Source of the DNA: Marihabitans asiaticum
GTDB taxonomy: Bacteria; Actinomycetota; Actinomycetes; Actinomycetales; Dermatophilaceae
Assembly: GCF_007828725.1 (NCBI RefSeq)
Contig: NZ_VIUW01000002.1
Coordinates: 558,001 to 622,000 of the forward strand
Direction of reading: 5' to 3'
Length of the DNA: 64,000 bases
Shown here: positions 59,801 through 64,000 of the stretch, one piece after another
Numbering within the stretch: position 1 is the first letter of the stretch
Layout of the letters: every line of letters starts with the position of its first letter
Translations under genes and position numbers: made by a program
Notes under the pieces: model-generated
Seen by the model: the letters and a program-made list of their open reading frames with translations, nothing else
What the model was told of the DNA's origin: nothing
The model's database searches: none

Positions 59801-60251
59801 TCCGGCGCAGGGGCCGCCCCTGCTCGTCGGTGTCCTGCCAGGTCCGACGGCGGCTCTGCACGAAACGCCGCGCGATCATGTCGATCGCGGTGTCGCGCTC
59901 CAGCGGCTGCCACCGGGTCGAGCGCGGGGCGCGGTAGAGCACCTGGGTCTGCCGACCGGGAGCATTGACGAGCTGCTCGCTCGCCGATCCCTTCGGACAC
60001 AGCCGCCCGCGGGAGATCGGCGAGTCCGGGTCGCCCTCGATCTGGGTGACTCGCTCGTCGGTGACGTAGACCCGCTGCCCGCATCCCACCGCGCAGTACG
60101 GGCAGACGCTCTGCACGACCCGGTCGGCACGGGCGTTGCGGGAGGTGAGCTCGCGCGTTGTGGCCGAGGTGACGGCGGGCCCGCGGCCGAGCGCGTCCCG
60201 GCCGCGCAGCTGGCGCAGGACGGGCCACTCGAGCGGGGAGATCGGGCTCAC
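56865..60251 (-). CDS. fdhA: Formate dehydrogenase catalytic subunit, selenocysteine-containing
   Basis: A 1128-residue Mo/W-bis-MGD enzyme that oxidises formate to CO2. The N-terminal [4Fe-4S] site is CPYCAVGCG with LCPKG. The TGA at 59685-59687 (codon 189) lies in ENQARI-U-HSATVPGLGASYGRGG, the exact place of selenocysteine in E. coli FdnG/FdhF, and a SECIS hairpin follows. GGNMAEAHPVGFQW and DPRFTRTSAVAD continue the family. The N-terminus has no twin-arginine signal. Two Gly/Glu-rich inserts (near residues 265-310 and 680-720) contain the GCGAAGGGG motif. GTG 60251 follows a TACGCT box (60259-60264) by seven bases. Confidence 0.95.
59657..59687 (-). promoter_or_regulatory. Selenocysteine codon and bacterial SECIS hairpin in fdhA
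   Basis: After the TGA (59685-59687) come 18 bases, then GGTCTG (59661-59666) closed by a CCCC/GGGG stem (59667-59670 with 59657-59660). In E. coli fdhF the SelB-bound loop GGUCUG also begins 18 bases after the UGA, and the Gly-Leu codons GGT CTG are in the same register. This supports selenocysteine insertion, not a stop. Confidence 0.88.
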
Positions 60252-60326
60252 CCTCGTGAGCGTATCGGCCGGGCTCGGCCGGTGGGAGGTGGCGAAGGGG
60301 GGTCAGCTGCCGGGTGGTCCGAGGGT

Positions 60327-60356
60327 GGGCGATCTGAGCGCGGGCGATCTGAGCGC
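60327..60356. repeat. Two tandem 15-bp repeats between fdhA and the MFS gene
   Basis: GGGCGATCTGAGCGC occurs twice without gap at 60327-60341 and 60342-60356, in the 124-base gap upstream of fdhA. It could be a tandem operator or slippage product. A GCGAAGGGG motif lies just before it at about 60293. Confidence 0.6.
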
Positions 60357-60375
60357 GGCGAGCCGAGGCTGAGGG

Positions 60376-61605
60376 CTATCGGGCGGCTGCGCGGTCGAGG
60401 GCGTCGGGGGCGGTCTCCTCTGCGCGCAGCCACGGGCCGATCGCGATCAGGCTGATCACCGCCGTCGCGGCGAAGGCCTGCCACCAGCCGAGCTGGTCGG
60501 CGACCACGCCGATGAGGACCGGGCCGAGGATCGCCCCCGCGTCCTGGCACATCTGGAAGGACGCGAGCACCTTGCCGCCGGAGCGGTCCTGCCCGACGAC
60601 ATCGGCGACCGCCGACTGCTGCGCCGGGTTGACCAGGCCCGCACCGACCCCGGAGAGGACGCAGAGGGCGAGGAGCACCGCGAGGCTGTGGCTGGTCCCG
60701 ATCAACCCGAGGCCGAGCGCGGTGACCGCCAGCCCGGCGAGCACCGTCGGGCGCCGGCCCCACGAGTCGGTCAGGCGCGAGGCCACCTGGAGCGAGGCGG
60801 CGGTGCCGACCGCGCCGAGCGCCAGCGCCGCGCCGGCGACCCAGGTCGCGCCGTGGATCGCGACCGCGAACTGGGGCAGGATCGCGACCCGTACCCCGAA
60901 GTTCGCCCAGCCGTTGGCGAAGGCCGAGCCGAGCGCCGCCCGGTAGGTGGAGGACCCCAGCGCCTCCTGGAACCGCATCGGGGGCTGCTGGTCCCCCTTC
61001 GCCACCGTGCGCAGCCGCGCACCCCGCAAGAACCACGCGACCAACGCCGCCGCGACGAGGATCGCGATGCCGTAGAGGATGAAGGGGACGCGGTACCCGA
61101 GCTCGGCGAGGAAGCCGCCGAGGACCGGGCCGATCATCCCCCCGACGAGGAAGGAGCTCGCGTAGGCCGAGGAGACCCGGCCGCGGATGCGGGGCGGGGC
61201 GAGCCGGACGAGCAGCGACATCGCCGAGACGGTGAACATCGTCGATCCGAGCCCTCCGAGACCGCGGTAGACCAACAGCTCGGTGTAGGAGCTCGCGAAG
61301 GCGGTGGCGAAGGAGGACAGCGCGACGATCACCAGACCGGCGAGGTAGACCGGCCGCTCGCCAAGCCGGCTGACCAACGAGCCGCCGGCCGGGGCGAAGA
61401 CGAGGCGGAAGAAGGCGAAGGCCGAGACCACGACCGACGCCGCGGCGACCCCGACGTCGAAGCTGCGCGCGTACGCCGGCAGCACCGGGGTGATCAGGCC
61501 GAAGCCGACGGCGATGGTGAAGGCCGCGGCGATGAGCACCCAGATCTGCTTCGGGATGGGCGGGCGCCCCGGTCCTGACTCCGGCACTGCCCTCCCTTCG
61601 CTCAC
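60376..61605 (-). CDS. MFS transporter
   Basis: A 409-residue 12-helix major facilitator: LITPVLPAYARSF near residue 25, the loop 2-3 signature SLVSRLGERPVYLAGL near 80, and the central loop near residue 195. The pattern fits drug or metabolite efflux proteins (DHA1-like); no substrate can be given. It is on the fdh strand but downstream of another transporter and separated from fdhA by the repeat-bearing gap, so a link to formate is uncertain. Confidence 0.9.
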   Translation of the reverse strand: MSEGRAVPESGPGRPPIPKQIWVLIAAAFTIAVGFGLITPVLPAYARSFDVGVAAASVVVSAFAFFRLVFAPAGGSLVSRLGERPVYLAGLVIVALSSFATAFASSYTELLVYRGLGGLGSTMFTVSAMSLLVRLAPPRIRGRVSSAYASSFLVGGMIGPVLGGFLAELGYRVPFILYGIAILVAAALVAWFLRGARLRTVAKGDQQPPMRFQEALGSSTYRAALGSAFANGWANFGVRVAILPQFAVAIHGATWVAGAALALGAVGTAASLQVASRLTDSWGRRPTVLAGLAVTALGLGLIGTSHSLAVLLALCVLSGVGAGLVNPAQQSAVADVVGQDRSGGKVLASFQMCQDAGAILGPVLIGVVADQLGWWQAFAATAVISLIAIGPWLRAEETAPDALDRAAAR

Positions 61606-61673
61606 CCGGGCAGCCTACGTCGCCCGCTCCAGGGCACCGATCCCTCGCGCGTTCATCCCTCCTGCGCGGGTCC

Positions 61674-63215
61674 CTACTGGCCGGGTCCGGCCGGCCCGAG
61701 CGCGGCCCGGGCCACCTCGTCCGAGACCTCCTCGAAGCCGTCCCGCTCGAAGTAGCGCTGCGCGAACGTCATCCGCGAGACCACCATGAAGACGAGTCCA
61801 ACGACGAAGATGAGCAGGGCCATGAAGAGCGGGGCACCCACGCCGAGGATCGCGGTCTCGGTGTAGGACGCCTCCGGGTCGGCGTACTCCCGCATCGCCG
61901 CCACGAGCAGGACGAAGAGGGTGATCGCGCCGATCACGGGGGCGAGCCCGACGACGAGGAAGCCCTTGACCGAGCGGCTCAGCTCCTTGCGCCAGTAGAT
62001 CGCGCACGCGATGCCGGTCAGGCCGTAGTAGAAGGCGACGACGATCGAGAGCGCCGAGAGGCTGTCGAAGAGGAAGTTCTGGGAGATCATCGAGCCGACG
62101 ACGTACCAGACGATCGCGGCCGCGCCGATCACCCAGGTGCCGAAGGCGGGGGTGCCGTAGTCGGCGTGCACCTCCTTGAACTTCGCCGGGAAGGCGCCGG
62201 CGACGGCCATCGAGAGCGACCCGCGCGAGGCGGGCAGGATCGTCGTCTGGGTCGAGGCCAGGCCGGAGACGATGATCGAGAGCAGCAGCAACCAGTCCAG
62301 CGGGCCGAGGACGATCTCGCCGACGAGGCCGAAGAGCGCCTCGTCGTCGTCGTACTCGCCGAGGGTGTCCAGGCTGAGCATCCCGAGGATCGCGACCGCC
62401 GAGCCGAGATAGACGAAGAGCAGGATGATCGTCGAGACCACGCCGGCCCGGCCCGGGGCATCCAGGGTGTCCTCGGACTCCTCGTTGAGGTTGACCGCGG
62501 ACTCCCACCCCCAGTAGCAGAAGACGCCGAGGAGCATCCCGCTGATGAGCGCGCTGGCCGACAGGCCGACCGGGTTGAACCAGTCGAGGCTGAACCCGGC
62601 ACCCCCTTCGCCGTTGTCGCCGGTGGCCATCCGGTAGATCGCGACGACGACGAAGAGGAGCAGCGCCCCGACCTGCAAGCCGACCATGATCCGCTGGAAG
62701 CGGGCGGACATCTCCGTGCCGCGCACGCACAGCCAGGTCAGCGCGAGCACCATGAGGCAGGCGAAGACGACGACGGCGACCCTGTTTTCGGCGAGGGAGT
62801 CCAGGCCGAGGACGACGAAGGTGTACTTCGCCGCGACGTCCGCCTGCGCCCCGATGACGAGCACGCCGGTGGAGAAGATCGCCCAGCCGCCGATCCACCC
62901 CAACCACGGACCCATCGCTCGAGTCACCCAGGAGAAGGTGGTGCCGCAGTCCGGGTCGGCGCGGTTCATGTAGTAGAACGCTCCGGCGATGAAGAGCATC
63001 GGGACGAAGCTGACGATGAGCACGGCCGGCGCCTTGGTCCCGGCGACGAGCGCGATCGACCCCAGCACCGCGGCGATGGTGTAGGCGGGGGCGGTCGAGT
63101 CGACGCCGATCGCGACCCCGTCCCAGAAGCCGACCGCGCCGGCCTTGAGGCCCTTGCCCGGCCGCGCGTCATCGACCGTCACCGGCCCGTCGCCTGCGCC
63201 TGGATCTTCGTTCAT
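61674..63215 (-). CDS. APC-family amino acid permease
   Basis: A 513-residue permease with about 12 membrane segments. GVDSTAPAYTIAAVLGSIAL near residue 37 and the consensus helix YMNRADPDCGTTFSWVTRAMGPWLGWIGGW near 85 identify the amino acid-polyamine-organocation superfamily; VFCYWGWESAVNLNEESED marks helix 6. It should import an amino acid or polyamine by cation symport. The N-terminus is short and polar and the ATG follows GGAGACGGGGAGG. Confidence 0.93.
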   Translation of the reverse strand: MNEDPGAGDGPVTVDDARPGKGLKAGAVGFWDGVAIGVDSTAPAYTIAAVLGSIALVAGTKAPAVLIVSFVPMLFIAGAFYYMNRADPDCGTTFSWVTRAMGPWLGWIGGWAIFSTGVLVIGAQADVAAKYTFVVLGLDSLAENRVAVVVFACLMVLALTWLCVRGTEMSARFQRIMVGLQVGALLLFVVVAIYRMATGDNGEGGAGFSLDWFNPVGLSASALISGMLLGVFCYWGWESAVNLNEESEDTLDAPGRAGVVSTIILLFVYLGSAVAILGMLSLDTLGEYDDDEALFGLVGEIVLGPLDWLLLLSIIVSGLASTQTTILPASRGSLSMAVAGAFPAKFKEVHADYGTPAFGTWVIGAAAIVWYVVGSMISQNFLFDSLSALSIVVAFYYGLTGIACAIYWRKELSRSVKGFLVVGLAPVIGAITLFVLLVAAMREYADPEASYTETAILGVGAPLFMALLIFVVGLVFMVVSRMTFAQRYFERDGFEEVSDEVARAALGPAGPGQ

Positions 63216-63244
63216 CGCGACCTCCCCGTCTCCTCAAGGTCAGG

Positions 63245-63511
63245 ATGACCGACCTCACCCCGTCGCAGGCAGAGCGTGACCAGATCGAGACCTACGACCC
63301 CGTACCCACGTGTGCTCGTGCAAGCACCCGCAGGCTGGGCGGCAGGTCGATCGTCGAAGGGTGGGTAGGGCCTGGGGCCCACGGGTTGCTCGTCGTCGGA
63401 GCGATCACCTCGATCCTCTCGCCGGCAGCCGTCGGCGCCCTTGTGCCGACCATCGGGCTGGTCACGGTGCTCGTGCTCGTCGCCGCGGCGACGCTGGCGG
63501 TACGTGCGTGA
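63245..63511 (+). CDS. Hypothetical small membrane protein
   Basis: An 88-residue frame with a polar first half and two hydrophobic stretches at the end (GLLVVGAITSILSPAAVGALV, GLVTVLVLVAAATLAV). No family is recognised. It may be a real small membrane protein or the tail of a decayed transporter, since the hydrophobic part resembles end helices of MFS proteins. There is no convincing Shine-Dalgarno. Confidence 0.4.
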   Translation: MTDLTPSQAERDQIETYDPVPTCARASTRRLGGRSIVEGWVGPGAHGLLVVGAITSILSPAAVGALVPTIGLVTVLVLVAAATLAVRA

Positions 63512-63668
63512 CCGCACGCGACGAACACCTCACCTCCTGCTCGTTCGCTTGTGAATATGGCCACAGCGCCCGCCGCAGGAGCCGACCGCCGCCCTAGGTT
63601 GTCGACGCCGAGGCAACGCCGCCCCGGACGCGAGGTGACCTCGTGACCGCCACAGCAGGAGAACCACG

Positions 63669-64000
63669 ATGACAATGACGTCAGCCCGCACCGCCCTGGC
63701 CGCCGTGGCGGCCACCCCCTTCGTCCTCGGCTTGGCAGCCTCACCCGCAAGCGCCGCCCCCGAGAGGTACGGCCCCTACCAGCTGAACTTCACCGGGGCC
63801 CTGGCCTACTCCACGGGCGCCCCTGACGCCCTCCCGCTCGGGGTCAACGACTGGTCCTGCCGCACCACCTCGGTCAACCCCGACCCCGTGGTGCTCGTCC
63901 ACGGGACCTTCTCGAACCACTACACCTCCTTCGCCCGGATGGCGCCGGCGCTCAAGGCCGCCGGCCACTGCCTGTACTCCTTCAACTACGGGACCGACGG
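63669..64000 (+). CDS. Secreted lipase/esterase of the alpha/beta-hydrolase fold (5' part)
   Basis: The gene runs off the window end; 110 codons are visible. A Sec signal peptide (ARTALAAVAATPFVLGLAASPASA, cleavage after ASA) is followed by NPDPVVLVHGTFSNHYTSFARMAPALKAAGHCLYSFNYGT, the start of a lipase-type alpha/beta hydrolase with the HG oxyanion motif, as in actinobacterial LipA-like triacylglycerol lipases. The ATG follows a CAGGAGA Shine-Dalgarno. The catalytic Ser would lie beyond the window. Confidence 0.88.
   Translation, partial: MTMTSARTALAAVAATPFVLGLAASPASAAPERYGPYQLNFTGALAYSTGAPDALPLGVNDWSCRTTSVNPDPVVLVHGTFSNHYTSFARMAPALKAAGHCLYSFNYGTD

Noticed and set aside
58104-60455. A 783-codon plus-strand frame opposite fdhA
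   Set aside because: It is the mirror of the strongly conserved fdhA frame and has no recognisable domain.

Overview
The window is very GC-rich actinobacterial chromosome. Codons nearly always end in G or C, GTG starts and 4-base start/stop overlaps are common, and there is an HspR/HAIR heat-shock system, a CsoR copper operon, a lprG/P55-type lipoprotein-transporter pair and DUF222 HNH and DUF1206 genes. The gene set and style fit Micrococcales, probably Intrasporangiaceae (Janibacter-like); that placement is inference. No rRNA, tRNA, prophage, IS element or CRISPR array was recognised.

Layout. 1-5.2 kb: the 3' half of an acetaldehyde dehydrogenase gene with its DUF779 partner, pgm, a FitAB/VapBC-type toxin-antitoxin pair, then a second, broken copy of the dehydrogenase with its own DUF779 gene. 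5.2-9.4 kb: ilvA and the copper operon csoR-copZ-copA behind a CsoR-type operator. 9.5-17.8 kb: a Nat-type ABC exporter, a NarL-type two-component system, a VOC protein, a SpoU/TrmH methyltransferase, a PAP2 phosphatase, a DUF1206 protein and a HAD phosphatase. 17.8-21.7 kb: a fragment of a siderophore-interacting protein gene, then an FMN riboswitch and ribD-ribE-ribBA-ribH. 21.7-30.1 kb: pyrE, a dienelactone hydrolase, xthA, an alpha/beta hydrolase, the lprG/P55-type pair and clpB. 30.2-40.1 kb: two acyl-CoA dehydrogenases, a metal/cofactor ABC importer with a methyltransferase, an LCP protein, an RraB-like protein and small enzymes. 40.2-44.5 kb: dnaK-grpE-dnaJ-hspR. 44.6-51 kb: a VOC gene in atypical codon usage, a TerC transporter behind a Mn2+ (yybP-ykoY) riboswitch, an SDR, a GNAT, an HNH protein and a small membrane protein flanked by 45-bp repeats. 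51-64 kb: azlCD with a divergent XRE-cupin regulator, a NYN-like protein, a DadA-like oxidase, a selenocysteine formate dehydrogenase operon (fdhA-fdhB-nrfD), two transporters, a small ORF and the start of a secreted lipase.

How it fits together. Three HAIR operators with identical spacing (two before dnaK, one before clpB) tie the two chaperone loci to the HspR encoded at the end of the dnaK operon. The FMN riboswitch and the Mn riboswitch each sit directly before the pathway or transporter they would control. Many promoters look leaderless: a TAnnnT -10 box lies 6 or 7 bases before an ATG or GTG.

The most unusual signal is a dispersed motif, GCGAAGGGG(G). I counted its 8-base core about 84 times by eye on the two strands; base composition predicts about five. 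It occurs inside genes and between them, in both orientations, often as inverted pairs that could act as terminators, and it closes two families of longer repeats. One of these has expanded in frame inside a transporter gene; the other flanks a small membrane-protein gene. Its distribution resembles DNA-uptake sequences or HIP1-type motifs, but its function is unknown.
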